A stretch of 64,000 nt of DNA from an uncultured Alphaproteobacteria bacterium (GCA_937988775.1 CALKHP010000052.1:186001-250000); one strand, 5' to 3'. Positions 51,839 through 60,951 are shown, numbered from the stretch's first letter. Numbers and translations are program-made. The notes: generated by a model from the letters alone, not told the origin.

Positions 51839-53278
51839 ATGCTGGTTCTCGTCACATTCATCGTCAATGCCGGCTTCAACTTCGCCCTCGGCCTGCTGGT
51901 GGCGCATTTCCTCGGCCCGGCCGATTTCGGACGCTATGCCTTCGCGCAGGCGATCGGCGTGCTGATCAACGTGACCTTCATCGACTGGGTCAAGCTGAGC
52001 ACGACGCGCTTCTATTCGCAGAAGACGCGCGCCGCGCGGCCGAGCCTGCGCCGCACGCTCGATGCCGGCTTCATGATCTCGTCGCTGATCGTGTGCGCCG
52101 CCAGCACGATCTGCCTGGTCAGCGGCGTCGATTTCGGCGTCTCGACGGCGCTCGCCGCCATGGTGCCGGCGATGGCGATCAGCTACGCGCTGTTCGACTA
52201 TCACACCGCCATGACGCGCGCGCTGTTCAACGATCCGCTCTATGCGACGATCGTCGTCGGCAAGAACCTGTTCTCGCTGGTGCTGACGGTCGGCGGCGCG
52301 TGGTATTTCCGCGATCCGGTGATCGTGCTCGCCGGCCTGTGCCTGAGCCAGGTCATCGCCTGGCTCACCGTGCGCAAGCCGCTGGCGGAGCCCGGCCCCG
52401 GCGGGCCGCCGCTGCCCTCGATCGCCGTCAGCCTGCTCGCCTATGCGTTGCCGATCGTGCTCGCCAACGCCTTTTACCAGATCGTGCCGATCTATAACCG
52501 GGCCGCGATCTCGATAGCGCTCGGCGTCGCCGAAATGGGCCAGTATTCGCTGGCCTTCGACATCAGCACCAAGCTGTTCTCGACCATCGGCTCGGCCTTC
52601 GACATCCTGCTGTTCCAGCTTGCCGTGCGCATCCATCACGAGCGCGGGCTCGCCGCCGCCAGGGAGCAGCTCTCGCATAATCTCGGCATCCTGATCGGCG
52701 CCATCGTGCCGCTCGGGCTCGGCCTGTGGTTCGTGTTGCCGAGCCTCGACGCGATCTTCATCCCGGCCGAGTTCAAGGGCGTGTTCTCCAATTATGTCGC
52801 GCAACTGATCCCCGGCCTCGCGGCGCTGTCGCTGATGCTGTTCGGCTTCAACCCGGTGCTGCAGATCCGCGACCGCACCTATCCGATCATCATCGCCGGC
52901 CTCGTCGGCATCCTGGCCGACATCGCGCTGATCTACCGGCTCCCGGCCGGCGCGCCCGGCACGGCCTACGCGCAGGCCCAGACCATGGCGATGGTGCTGG
53001 CGCTCGCCGTCACCATCGTGTTCGTGTTCGCGATCATGCCGGTCCTGCCGCGCATCCGCGCCATGATCGGCTGCCTTGCCGGCCTCGCCGCCATGACGCT
53101 GGTGCTGTGGCCGCTCAGCGGCCTCACGCCCGGTTTCACGGCGCTGGCGATCTCGGGCGCACTCGGCGCGAGCGCCTATCTCGCCATGCAATATCTGTTC
53201 AATGCCGGCGATCTGCGCATGATGCTGGCGAGCCGGCGGCAGACCGGCTTGCCACCGCAAGACCGAAACGGTCCGTAA
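51839..53278 (+). CDS. Polysaccharide flippase (Wzx/MATE-like, oligosaccharide transporter)
   Basis: A 479-residue integral membrane protein with about 12-14 helices. The first helix (LVLVTFIVNAGFNFALGLLVAHFLGP) with the family motif 'GPADFGRYAFAQAIG' marks polysaccharide-biosynthesis/Wzx-type exporters, and the later 'NAFYQIVPIYNRAAISIALG' and 'FSTIGSAFDILLFQLA' segments fit. It would flip lipid-linked oligosaccharides across the inner membrane. No glycosyltransferase genes are nearby, so the glycan is unknown. The ATG at 51839 directly precedes the first helix. A longer in-frame extension to 51614 looks non-coding. Confidence 0.82.
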   Translation: MLVLVTFIVNAGFNFALGLLVAHFLGPADFGRYAFAQAIGVLINVTFIDWVKLSTTRFYSQKTRAARPSLRRTLDAGFMISSLIVCAASTICLVSGVDFGVSTALAAMVPAMAISYALFDYHTAMTRALFNDPLYATIVVGKNLFSLVLTVGGAWYFRDPVIVLAGLCLSQVIAWLTVRKPLAEPGPGGPPLPSIAVSLLAYALPIVLANAFYQIVPIYNRAAISIALGVAEMGQYSLAFDISTKLFSTIGSAFDILLFQLAVRIHHERGLAAAREQLSHNLGILIGAIVPLGLGLWFVLPSLDAIFIPAEFKGVFSNYVAQLIPGLAALSLMLFGFNPVLQIRDRTYPIIIAGLVGILADIALIYRLPAGAPGTAYAQAQTMAMVLALAVTIVFVFAIMPVLPRIRAMIGCLAGLAAMTLVLWPLSGLTPGFTALAISGALGASAYLAMQYLFNAGDLRMMLASRRQTGLPPQDRNGP

Positions 53279-53493
53279 ACCACGTCGATCACGTTTGCAT
53301 TTACCATCACCTGCTCAAGTCAACACTCGGTCAAGCATAGCGAGACGAAGCTGGCGGCCGCGCCGCTTTTCCACGCGCAAACCCGGGCGATGCTGGCACT
53401 TCATTAAAGGGCTGCGGCCACTCTCGCCGGCGCAACGGCGCTTTCCATCGCGCCAGCCTTTGCAGGTCCTGTCATCGATCGAGAGTCTTCGTA

Positions 53494-54291
53494 ATGCACC
53501 CTGGATATTCCTGGCCGAGATATTCCTGGCTGAGCGCCGCCGGCACCGCCCTGATGCTGCTTGGCGCCCCCGTCATGGCGCAGCCGGCCGCGGCCGGCCA
53601 AGGCGGGCTCGGCGGCGGTTTCATCGAAATGCTGTTCAGCGCGCAGAATCCCAACCCGCAAACCCGGGCGGAAACCCGGCGCCAGATTCGCGCCGCGCCG
53701 CCGGCGACGCGCGCCTATTGGGGCAATGCCGGTTTCAACACCCCGGAAGAGCCGGAGGCTGCGCCGCAATTCATCGAGCGCGTGCCGGCGGCGCGCCCGG
53801 CCGAACGGCAGGCGTCGCTCGGCGCCTATCCGGTCGAGCGCGGGCTCGATCCCATCTATCGCCGGCAGGAAGTCGCCTATGACAGCCGCCAGCCGCCCGG
53901 CACCATCGTCATCGATACGCCGCATAAATTCCTGTACCTGGTGCAGGGCAACGGGCGCGCGCTGCGCTACGGCGTCGGCGTCGGCCGGCCCGGCTTCAAA
54001 TGGGCCGGCACCAAATCCGTGACCCGCAAGGCCGAGTGGCCGGGCTGGACGCCGCCGGCCGAAATGCTGAAGCGCCGCCCGGACCTGCCGCGCCACATGG
54101 TCGGCGGCCCGGCCAATCCGCTCGGCGCGCGCGCCATGTATCTCGGCTCGTCTCTCTACCGCATCCACGGCACCAACGAGCCCCACACCATCGGCACCAA
54201 CGTGTCCTCGGGCTGCATCCGCCTGCTCAACGCCGATGTCATCGACCTGTATAACCGCGTCAAGGTCGGCACCAAGGTCGTGGTGATGTAA
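53494..54291 (+). CDS. L,D-transpeptidase (YkuD / ErfK-YbiS family)
   Basis: A 265-residue exported enzyme. Residues 1-29 form a signal peptide (LSAAGTALMLLGAPVMA). A Pro/Ala-rich region (about 30-130) precedes the YkuD domain (about 135-265), whose catalytic residues are His225 in YRIHGTNEP and Cys241 in NVSSGCIRLLN. The substrate-binding 'GTIVIDTPHKFLYLV' strand opens the domain. Such enzymes make 3-3 peptidoglycan cross-links or attach proteins or lipids to the stem peptide in the periplasm. The gene stands alone, with a perfect 33-bp inverted repeat downstream between it and the convergent DUF2076 gene. Confidence 0.93.
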   Translation: MHPGYSWPRYSWLSAAGTALMLLGAPVMAQPAAAGQGGLGGGFIEMLFSAQNPNPQTRAETRRQIRAAPPATRAYWGNAGFNTPEEPEAAPQFIERVPAARPAERQASLGAYPVERGLDPIYRRQEVAYDSRQPPGTIVIDTPHKFLYLVQGNGRALRYGVGVGRPGFKWAGTKSVTRKAEWPGWTPPAEMLKRRPDLPRHMVGGPANPLGARAMYLGSSLYRIHGTNEPHTIGTNVSSGCIRLLNADVIDLYNRVKVGTKVVVM

Positions 54292-54350
54292 GCCTCAGGC
54301 CGGCCCTTCACGGCCGACGGCGGCGGCCGATGGGGCTTTCCCTCTCCATA

Positions 54351-54434
54351 AACGCGACCTCATCCTGAGCTTGTCGAAGGATGGTCCAGAGGGCGAGGAA
54401 ACATCCTTCGACAAGCTCAGGATGAGGTCGCGTT
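54351..54434. repeat. Dispersed 'cctcatcctgag' inverted repeat, copy 3 (perfect 33-bp arms)
   Basis: The arms 54351-54383 and 54402-54434 are perfect reverse complements over 33 nt, with an 18-nt spacer. The core equals copies 1 and 2, which are imperfect. It lies between the convergent L,D-transpeptidase and DUF2076 genes. Confidence 0.9.
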
Positions 54435-54515
54435 TGTTGTGAGACGGAATTTCGGGCTCCGACTTCCGATATTCCGACTCCCGATATGAGGCACAGGGTG
54501 TTTCCGCACATGACA

Positions 54516-54537
54516 AGGCCGGGCGTTTGCCCGGCCT
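54516..54537. terminator. Hairpin downstream of the DUF2076 gene
   Basis: AGGCCGGGC-GTTT-GCCCGGCCT is a perfect 9-bp stem about 29 bp past the DUF2076 stop. Neither strand has more than a weak T-rich run after it, so termination is probable but not certain. Confidence 0.5.
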
Positions 54538-54565
54538 GTTCCGTTTACGGGTGCGATTGCCGCGC

Positions 54566-55348
54566 TCAGGCCCAGTCGTCGCCGCCGTCGTCGAAGCCGC
54601 CATCATCATCGAAGGACGCATCCTGCTGGGCGTCCTGGTAGGCATCGTCGGCCGCCTGCTGGCGGTCGAGATCGGCATCCTGCTGCGCATCCTGATAGCC
54701 GTCATCATAGGATTGCGCCGGCTGATCGCCCTTGCCGTTCAGCGCGTCGCCGAAGGTCGAGCTATCGAGCGCGCCGGCAGCCGGCGTCGCGGCATGGGCC
54801 TGACCACCGCCACCGAAGGCGTTCATCAGCACATTGCCGAGCATCATGCCGCCCGCCACGCCGGCCGCGGTGGTCGCCGCCGTGCGCAGGAAGCCGCCGG
54901 CGGCAGGCGCCTGCTGCTGGCCCCAAGGACCAGGCTGGCCACCGGGCTGGCCGCCGGGTTGGCCGCCAAACTGAGCCGCCTGAGGCGCCGCCTGCTGGTT
55001 CGGCGCGTAACCGGCCGATTGCGGCGGCATGCCGGAGGGCCGCTGCGGCGCGGGTGCGCTCGCCCCCCCACCGAACAGGCCGGACAGGAAGCCGCCCGAT
55101 GGCTGCGGCCTGCTCTGCTCGGCTTGCGCCTCGCGCAGCCGGGCCTGCAACTGCTCGACCTGGGCCTGCAGGTTGGCGACCGCCTGCTCATGGACATAGA
55201 GCGATTGCGCCATGACATAGGGCGCATGGGGCTGGCTGACGACCTGATCGGCGATGAAGCGTTCCGCCTCCGGATCGCGCGGAGCGTCGCCGGCCTGTTT
55301 CAAGCGTTCGAAAATTCCGGTAATGACGTCGCGTTCCTGCGGGGTCAT
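54566..55348 (-). CDS. DUF2076 family protein
   Basis: A 260-residue protein. Residues 1-75 are the conserved DUF2076 helical part (MTPQERDVITGIFERLKQAG...PYVMAQSLYVHEQAV) followed by a short coiled coil (AVANLQAQVEQLQARLREAQ, about 55-78). The rest is low-complexity: a Gly/Gln/Pro repeat (GGQPGGQPGGQPG near 130), a hydrophobic Gly/Ala segment (AATTAAGVAGGMMLGNVLMNAF, about 157-179) that may insert in a membrane, and an acidic tail with YQDAQQDA repeats ending DDGGDDWA. Function is unknown. The gene is monocistronic. Confidence 0.88.
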   Translation of the reverse strand: MTPQERDVITGIFERLKQAGDAPRDPEAERFIADQVVSQPHAPYVMAQSLYVHEQAVANLQAQVEQLQARLREAQAEQSRPQPSGGFLSGLFGGGASAPAPQRPSGMPPQSAGYAPNQQAAPQAAQFGGQPGGQPGGQPGPWGQQQAPAAGGFLRTAATTAAGVAGGMMLGNVLMNAFGGGGQAHAATPAAGALDSSTFGDALNGKGDQPAQSYDDGYQDAQQDADLDRQQAADDAYQDAQQDASFDDDGGFDDGGDDWA

Positions 55349-55469
55349 TGCACCATTCTCCTGCCGTTCGGGCGCCGGAGGAACTCCGGCACTGGGACGT
55401 TAGCTGGGGATTGTGGCGCGATTTGTCAGCGGCGGCGAAGGTGAATTATTTGTCATCTTCGCGCCGCTC

Positions 55470-55590
55470 CGCAGGGCGGGGTCGGCGGATCAACTCCGCC
55501 GCTGACGGCGGCAAGGCTCGCACGTCCCTCTCCACCGTCATGGGCCAGCTCGACCGGCCCAGCCCGATGCGAAAAGCGCTGCGCTCGCCG
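55470..55590. repeat. Composite palindrome element (copy 5)
   Basis: GGCGGATCAACTCCGCC near 55483 and GGGCCAGCTCGACCGGCCC (55542-55560), then CCCGATGCGAAAAGCGC, reproduce the order and spacing of the units at 16943-17045 and 40875-40977. It lies between the DUF2076 and malate-synthase genes. Confidence 0.8.
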
Positions 55591-55601
55591 CCCGTGCGTC
55601 C

Positions 55602-57203
55602 TTACGCGATCAGCTTGTAAGCCGGCACGGTCAGGAAGTCCTCGAACTTGGCCGCCAGCGACAGGGTGCGGAACAGGTCGATCGCCTCCGGGAAGCGGCC
55701 CTTGGCGTAATTTTCCGCCCCGACCTCGCCCTTGACGCGCTCCATCTCCTCCTTGAGGCAGCGCTCGAACAGTTCCGGCGTCGCCTTGGTGCCCTGATCG
55801 AGATCGAGCCCGTATTTGACCTGCTGCCAGATCTGGGCGCGCGAAATCTCGGCGGTCGCGGCATCCTCCATCATGTTGTAGATCGGCACGGCGCCGCGCC
55901 CGCGCAGCCACGCCTCGATATATTGCACGCCGACGCGGATATTCTCGCGGAAACCGGCCTCCGAGCGCGTGCCCTCATGCACCTCGAGCAGGTCCTTGGC
56001 CGTCATCGCCACGTCCTCGCGCAGCTTGGACAGTTGGTTGGCCTGCGGCATCAGCCGGTCGAACACTTCCATCGCCACCGGCACGAGGTCGGGATGGGCG
56101 ACCCAGGTGCCGTCATGGCCATCGCCCGCCTCGCGCTCCTTATCGGCGCGCACCTTGGCGAAGGCGGCCTCGTTGGCGGCCGGATTGTTCTTGACCGGAA
56201 TCTGCGCCGCCATGCCGCCCATGGCGAAGGCGCCGCGCCGGTGGCAGGTCTTGATCAGCAGCAGGCTGTAGGCGCGCAGGAATGCCTTGCCCATCACGAC
56301 CTGGCCGCGATCGGGCAGCACATAGGCCTGGTTGTTGGCGAGCTTCTTGATGAACGAGAAGATGTAGTCCCAGCGGCCGCAATTCAGGCCGACGATATGG
56401 TCGCGCATCTCGAACAGGATCTCGTCCATCTCGAACGCCGCCGGCAGCGTCTCGATCAGGATCGTCGCCTTGAAAGTGCCGACCGGCAGAGCGAGCTTCT
56501 CCTCGGCATGTTCGAACACCGCGTTCCACAGCCGCGCCTCGAGATGGCCCTCGAGCTTGGGCAGGTAGAAATACGGCGCGGTGCCCTTGGCCTGCATCGC
56601 CTTGGCATTGTGGAAAACATAGAGGGCGAAGTCGAAAAAGGCGCCGGAAACCGGCTCGCCATCGACGGAAAGATGGCTTTCCTCGAGGTGAAGCCCGCGC
56701 GGGCGCACCATCAGCACGGCCGGGTTCGGCTTCAGCTTGTACTGCTTGCCGCTCACGGGATCGGTAAAGTCGATCCGGCCGGTCCACAAATCCTTGAGGT
56801 TGATCTGGCCGTCGAGATTATTGGCCCAGGTCGGCGAATTGGCGTCCTCGAAATCGGTCATGAAGACTTTCGCGCCTGAATTCAACGCGTTGATCACCAT
56901 CTTGCGGTCGACAGGCCCGGTGATCTCGACGCGACGGTCGAGAAGATCGGCCGGAATCGCGCCGACCTTCCAGTCGGCATCGCGCACCGCCTTGGTCTCG
57001 GGCAGGAAATCCGGCGTCTTGCCGGCGTCGAACTGCTTCTGGCGCTCGGCGCGCAGGTTGAGCAGCGACTTGCGCGTCGGGTTGAAGCGGCGCTGGATCT
57101 CGGCCACGAAGCCAAGCGCCTCGGGCGTCAGGATTTCCGCGTAACGGGCCACCATCGGGCCGGTGATCGCGACGCCGGGCACGGTATTCTGGGTGTTGCT
57201 CAT
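55602..57203 (-). CDS. aceB: Malate synthase A
   Basis: A 533-residue TIM-barrel enzyme condensing glyoxylate and acetyl-CoA to malate. Visible family segments are KVFMTDFEDANSPTW near residue 117, 'MVRPRGLHLEESHL' near 165, ILIETLPAAFEMDEILFEMRDHIVGLNCGRWDYIFS (around residues 250-285) and 'RVGVQYIEAWLRGRGAVPIYNMMEDAATAEISRAQIWQQ' (about 425-465). The length of about 530 and this pattern mark the A isoform (AceB) rather than the 720-residue G isoform (GlcB). GGAGG lies 7 bp before the ATG at 57203; an ATG two codons earlier is too close to it. With glcDEF upstream it completes glycolate-to-malate conversion. Confidence 0.95.
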   Translation of the reverse strand: MSNTQNTVPGVAITGPMVARYAEILTPEALGFVAEIQRRFNPTRKSLLNLRAERQKQFDAGKTPDFLPETKAVRDADWKVGAIPADLLDRRVEITGPVDRKMVINALNSGAKVFMTDFEDANSPTWANNLDGQINLKDLWTGRIDFTDPVSGKQYKLKPNPAVLMVRPRGLHLEESHLSVDGEPVSGAFFDFALYVFHNAKAMQAKGTAPYFYLPKLEGHLEARLWNAVFEHAEEKLALPVGTFKATILIETLPAAFEMDEILFEMRDHIVGLNCGRWDYIFSFIKKLANNQAYVLPDRGQVVMGKAFLRAYSLLLIKTCHRRGAFAMGGMAAQIPVKNNPAANEAAFAKVRADKEREAGDGHDGTWVAHPDLVPVAMEVFDRLMPQANQLSKLREDVAMTAKDLLEVHEGTRSEAGFRENIRVGVQYIEAWLRGRGAVPIYNMMEDAATAEISRAQIWQQVKYGLDLDQGTKATPELFERCLKEEMERVKGEVGAENYAKGRFPEAIDLFRTLSLAAKFEDFLTVPAYKLIA

Positions 57204-57294
57204 GGTCATCCTCCGGTTTTGCCAGAGGCTAGCCCACGCCCTGATCTTTCTCCATAGACAAAAATAATCTTCACTTATGCCAATATGGAAACAA

Positions 57295-57939
57295 TCAATG
57301 CCTGATGGAGCGAACCGCTTCGGCGAGGCCATACGCCGCGGCTTGCGGGTCCGGCTGGCCGCAGATCGCCGAGACGACGGCAACGCCATCGGCGCCGATG
57401 GCGATCAACGGCGCGACATGCTGCTCCTGGATGCCGCCGATCGCCACCACCGGCAGCGGCGAGGCCAGCCGGCGCGCCGCGAAACCGCCAATGCCGAGCG
57501 GCTCGGCCGCATTCGGCTTGGTGCGCGCATCGACCGCGAAGATCGGGCCGATGCCGAGGTAATCGACGAGCGCAGGATCAGCGGCGGCGATCTCATCATG
57601 CTCGCGCGCCGACAGGCCAAGGATCAAGTCCGGGCCGATCAGGGCGCGGACGTCGGCCGGCGCCATGTCGGACTGGCCGACATGCACGCCATCGGCATCG
57701 GCTGCGAGTGCCACGTCGATGCGGTCGTTGACGATCACCGGCACGCCGAGCGGACGCAATGCCGCGACCAGCGCGCGCGCCTGCTCGACGAGCGCGCGGC
57801 CACCGGCCTGGGTATCGCGCAGTTGCACGATGCCCGCGCCGCCATGGACGGCGGCCAGCGCCGTCTCGACAAGGCCGAGGCCGGCGCACAGACGCGGGTC
57901 GGTGACGAGATAAACCGAGAGATCAAGGCGCTTACGCAA
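57295..57939 (-). CDS. thiE: Thiamine-phosphate synthase
   Basis: A 214-residue TIM-barrel enzyme joining hydroxymethylpyrimidine diphosphate and thiazole phosphate into thiamine monophosphate. The motifs LYLVTDPR-like start (VYLVTDPRLC), VQLRDTQAGGRALVEQA near residue 38, VIVNDRIDVALAADADGVHVGQSD near 68 and 'YLGIGPIFAVDARTKPNA' near 126 are characteristic. It starts at a TTG inside the end of thiM (8-bp overlap), the only start codon close to the family N-terminus. The 91 bp between its stop and aceB are AT-rich and probably hold the aceB promoter. Confidence 0.93.
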   Translation of the reverse strand: MRKRLDLSVYLVTDPRLCAGLGLVETALAAVHGGAGIVQLRDTQAGGRALVEQARALVAALRPLGVPVIVNDRIDVALAADADGVHVGQSDMAPADVRALIGPDLILGLSAREHDEIAAADPALVDYLGIGPIFAVDARTKPNAAEPLGIGGFAARRLASPLPVVAIGGIQEQHVAPLIAIGADGVAVVSAICGQPDPQAAAYGLAEAVRSIRH

Positions 57940-58747
57940 GGCCCGTCACCTCGCCGATCTCCACTTCCGCCGCGAGCGCATCCGGCTCGAGCCGGTAAAG
58001 CCCGTCGATGAAGGCGGTGCGGAAGCTCGCGGGGGCATCGGACTGGCGCGCCGCGTGCGCGCCAACGACACCGAACATCGCCAAGGCCGCGACGGCCGCC
58101 TCGAGCGGGCTGTCGGCGACGGCCGCGAAAGCGGCGACCGAGGCGCTGAGCGAACAGCCGAGCGCGGTGACATAAGGCATCACGGCAGCGCCGCCGGCGA
58201 CGGTCAGCATCGTCGCGCCGGCGGCGACATAATCGGTCTCGCCGGTCATCGCCACCACGCTGCCCGACAGGCGCGCGAGGCTGGCGGCATCCTTGGTCGC
58301 GGCCTTCGCCGTCATCACGGTATCGACGCCGCGCGAGCCGCCAAGCGCGCCGCCGAGCGCGGCAATCTCGCCGGGATTGCCGCGAATGATCGTCGGCTTC
58401 AGATCGACCAGGCCGCGCGCGGCGGCAAGCCGGAACGGCGTCGCGCCGCAGCCGACCGGATCGAGCACCCAGGGTTTTCCGAGGGCGTTCATCTTGGCGG
58501 CGGCAAGCCGCATCGCCTTGACGGACTCGACCGAGAGCGTGCCGATATTGGCCACAAGGCCATCGGCGACGGCGGCGAAATCCTCGACCTCCTCCGGCGC
58601 CATGATCATCGCCGGCGAGGCACCGAGCGCCAGCAGCACGTTGGCGGAAATATCCATTGCCACGGCATTGGTGATGTTGTGGACGAGCGGGCGCTTGTCC
58701 CGCAACAGGCTAAGCAGATCACCGCAACGCCTGGCCGATACCGCCAT
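57932..58747 (-). CDS. thiM: Hydroxyethylthiazole kinase
   Basis: A 271-residue ribokinase-like enzyme that phosphorylates hydroxyethylthiazole for thiamine salvage. Substrate and ATP motifs are present: RPLVHNITNAVAMDISANVLLALGASPAM near residues 19-47, KPWVLDPVGCGATPFR near 91, 'IRGNPGEIAALGG' near 120, and the catalytic Cys in VTALGCSLSASVAAF near 193. It precedes thiE in the same operon. I see no TPP riboswitch (no CTGAGA/ACCTGA pair) in the 146 bp upstream, which instead hold a palindromic element. Confidence 0.94.
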   Translation of the reverse strand: MAVSARRCGDLLSLLRDKRPLVHNITNAVAMDISANVLLALGASPAMIMAPEEVEDFAAVADGLVANIGTLSVESVKAMRLAAAKMNALGKPWVLDPVGCGATPFRLAAARGLVDLKPTIIRGNPGEIAALGGALGGSRGVDTVMTAKAATKDAASLARLSGSVVAMTGETDYVAAGATMLTVAGGAAVMPYVTALGCSLSASVAAFAAVADSPLEAAVAALAMFGVVGAHAARQSDAPASFRTAFIDGLYRLEPDALAAEVEIGEVTGLA

Positions 58748-58821
58748 CGAAAAATCCCCCCGTGCCGCCGTGTTTCAAAAACCGGGACGGCTTTAGCATG
58801 GCTGCCGTGGCAGGCGAAATC

Positions 58822-58874
58822 GCTAGAGCAAGTTCGTCTGTTGCGAACTTGCTCCACCCATAATGTGCTCTAGC
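58822..58874. repeat. Nested palindromic element, short copy
   Basis: An outer inverted repeat GCTAGAGCA/TGCTCTAGC encloses the hairpin GAGCAAGTTCG-TCTGTTG-CGAACTTGCTC (58826-58854), identical to the hairpin at 28180-28208. It lies between the DUF2461 gene and thiM. Confidence 0.85.
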
Positions 58875-58893
58875 CGCATGCCAGCATCCCGGT

Positions 58894-59586
58894 TTAGTCG
58901 CGTGTCTCGACGAGCGCACCCCAGCCCCAGCGCAGCAGCGGCAGCACATTGCCGGCAAAACGCACGATCGCATCCGCGAAAGCCGGCGTCTCGACCAGCG
59001 CCGCCTCGACCGGCAGGCGGGTGAGGAAGGACTTGCGCCGGATCGCGGCGGCGAGGTCGGGATCGGTGACGGCATCGAAGCCGCGCGGCAGGCGCGTCAG
59101 CATCTCGGCCTCGGCCAGCGCCAGACCGGCACCGGAAAGTGCCGCCAGCATGGCACGATATGCGGCCGGGTCGCGCTGGATAGCGGCGCGCAGCCGCGCC
59201 AGAACCGGCGGATCGGGCCGGAAGAAGCCGGCCGCCAGAAAGCAGCCCTTTGGATCGACCTGGATATACAGAATACCGGGCTCGAGCCTGGCGCCGGTGC
59301 GCGACAGCGTGCCGCCGGCATGGGTCTTGTACAGGTCCCTACTCTTCGAGAAGCGCACGTCGCGGTTGAGGCGGAACAGCGAGCCCTTGCGGCTACCCTT
59401 GAGCGGAATGCCGGCCTGCTCGAAACGCGCGCTCAGGTCCTCGATCAGGTCGCCGAAGGGCTGCTTGACCTGGGTTTCGTAGAGCGCCCGGTTGTCGTCG
59501 AACCATTCCTTCGACTGGTGGAAGGCGAGCGCCTTGAAGAATGGCAACGCCTCGGGCCCGAAACCAACGAACGCCATCGCGCTCAC
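58894..59586 (-). CDS. DUF2461 domain protein (TIGR02453)
   Basis: A 230-residue soluble protein of the DUF2461 family, recognised by FGPEALPFFKALAFHQSKEWFDDNRALYE near the N-terminus, 'GSRKGSLFRLNRDVRFSKSRDLYKTHAGG' near residue 63 and YIQVDPKGCFLAAGFFRPDP near 106. No biochemical role is established. The GTG start overlaps the glcF stop in a GTGA. The ATG three codons later (MAFVGFG) is an equally good start. It follows glcF closely, so it is probably expressed with the glycolate genes, though a functional link is unproven. Confidence 0.87.
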   Translation of the reverse strand: MSAMAFVGFGPEALPFFKALAFHQSKEWFDDNRALYETQVKQPFGDLIEDLSARFEQAGIPLKGSRKGSLFRLNRDVRFSKSRDLYKTHAGGTLSRTGARLEPGILYIQVDPKGCFLAAGFFRPDPPVLARLRAAIQRDPAAYRAMLAALSGAGLALAEAEMLTRLPRGFDAVTDPDLAAAIRRKSFLTRLPVEAALVETPAFADAIVRFAGNVLPLLRWGWGALVETRD

Positions 59587-60941
59587 TCCGCTGCCTGCAA
59601 CAAGGGGCGAGGCGCGGCAAATTCGGCGGCGGCGAGCGCCGGCGGCAGCGGCCCGCCGGTTGCCCAGTCGACCAGTTCGACGGTGTGCAGGATCGGCGTC
59701 GCCGTGCCGGCCGCGGCGAGTCCTTGGCCGATCTGGGTGATGCAGCCGATATTGCCGGTGGCGATGACATCGGGCCTGGTGCGGCCGATATTCTTGACCT
59801 TGCGGTCGCGCAACTGCCCGGCGATTTCGGGTTGCAGGATGTTGTAGACGCCGGCGGAACCGCAGCAGATATGGCCTTCCGGCACGTCTTTCACCGTGAA
59901 TCCGAGGCTTTTCAGCAGTTTCTTCGGCGCATCCGTGATCTTCTGTCCGTGTTGCATCGAGCAGGCGGAATGGTAGGCGACGGTCAGCGGCGGCGCGGTC
60001 GACGTGCCAAGATCAAGGCTTGCGAGATATTCGGTGATGTCCCTGGCCAGCCCGGAGACGCGCGCCGCCTTTTCCGCGTAGGCGGCATCCTCGCGCAGCA
60101 TGAAGCCGTAATCCTTGATCGTGGTGCCGCAGCCCGAGGCGGTGATGATGATGGCGTCGAGCCCCTTACCGTCAATCTCGGCGCTCCAGGCATCGATGTT
60201 CGCTTTCGCGAAGGCGAGGCCGGCCGCCTCCTCGCCCATGTGATGCACGAGCGCGCCGCAGCAGCCCTCGCCCTTCGGCAGCACGACCTCGATGCCGAGC
60301 CGGTTGAGCAGCCGGATGGTGGCATCGTTGATGCCGGGATCGAGCACCGGCTGGGCGCAGCCGGTGAGCAGCGCCACCCGCCCGCGCCGCCCGGATACGG
60401 GGAAGCTCACGCCCGGCACGGCAGCGGAGCGCGGCGGGAGATGGGCAGGCGCCAGCGCCAGCATGGCGCCGAGACGGCCGCCAACCACTGGCAAGCGCCG
60501 CAGCAACGGCGCCAGAGGCCGGCCGAAAAACGCGCCGACCAGCGCCGCGCGGAAACGGCCCGGATAAGGCAGCACGCGCTTCAGCACGCCGCGCAGCAGC
60601 CGATCGTGCCAGGGCCGGCGATAGGTGTCGTTGATATAGGCGCGCGCGTGATCGATCAGGTGCATGTAATGCACGCCGGACGGGCAGGTCGTCATGCAGG
60701 ACAGGCACGACAGGCAGCGGTCGAGATGCGTCACCACGTCCGGCGTGGCGGGCCGGCCGTTCTCGAACATGTCCTTGATCAGGTAGATGCGGCCGCGCGG
60801 GCTGTCGAGTTCATCGCCGAGCAGCAGGTAGGTCGGGCAGGTCGCGGTGCAGAAACCGCAATGCACGCAGGTGCGCAGGATCTTTTCCGACGATTGCATC
60901 GCCGGATCGGCAAGTTGTTCGGCCGTGAAATTGGTCTGCAT
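59583..60941 (-). CDS. glcF: Glycolate oxidase iron-sulfur subunit
   Basis: A 452-residue subunit of the membrane-associated glycolate dehydrogenase. Two 4Fe-4S motifs are clear: Cys25, 28, 31 and 35 in CVHCGFCTATCP and Cys76, 79, 82 and 86 in CLSCLSCMTTCP. Two CCG cysteine-rich domains follow (KGEGCCGALVHHMGEE and 'VPEGHICCGSAGVYNILQ' regions), as in heterodisulfide-reductase-like electron-transfer proteins. It passes electrons from the flavin subunits GlcD/GlcE to the quinone pool. It starts 10 bp after the DUF2585 stop and overlaps the DUF2461 gene by 4 bp. Confidence 0.96.
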   Translation of the reverse strand: MQTNFTAEQLADPAMQSSEKILRTCVHCGFCTATCPTYLLLGDELDSPRGRIYLIKDMFENGRPATPDVVTHLDRCLSCLSCMTTCPSGVHYMHLIDHARAYINDTYRRPWHDRLLRGVLKRVLPYPGRFRAALVGAFFGRPLAPLLRRLPVVGGRLGAMLALAPAHLPPRSAAVPGVSFPVSGRRGRVALLTGCAQPVLDPGINDATIRLLNRLGIEVVLPKGEGCCGALVHHMGEEAAGLAFAKANIDAWSAEIDGKGLDAIIITASGCGTTIKDYGFMLREDAAYAEKAARVSGLARDITEYLASLDLGTSTAPPLTVAYHSACSMQHGQKITDAPKKLLKSLGFTVKDVPEGHICCGSAGVYNILQPEIAGQLRDRKVKNIGRTRPDVIATGNIGCITQIGQGLAAAGTATPILHTVELVDWATGGPLPPALAAAEFAAPRPLLQAAE

Positions 60942-60951
60942 GACGCGCCCC

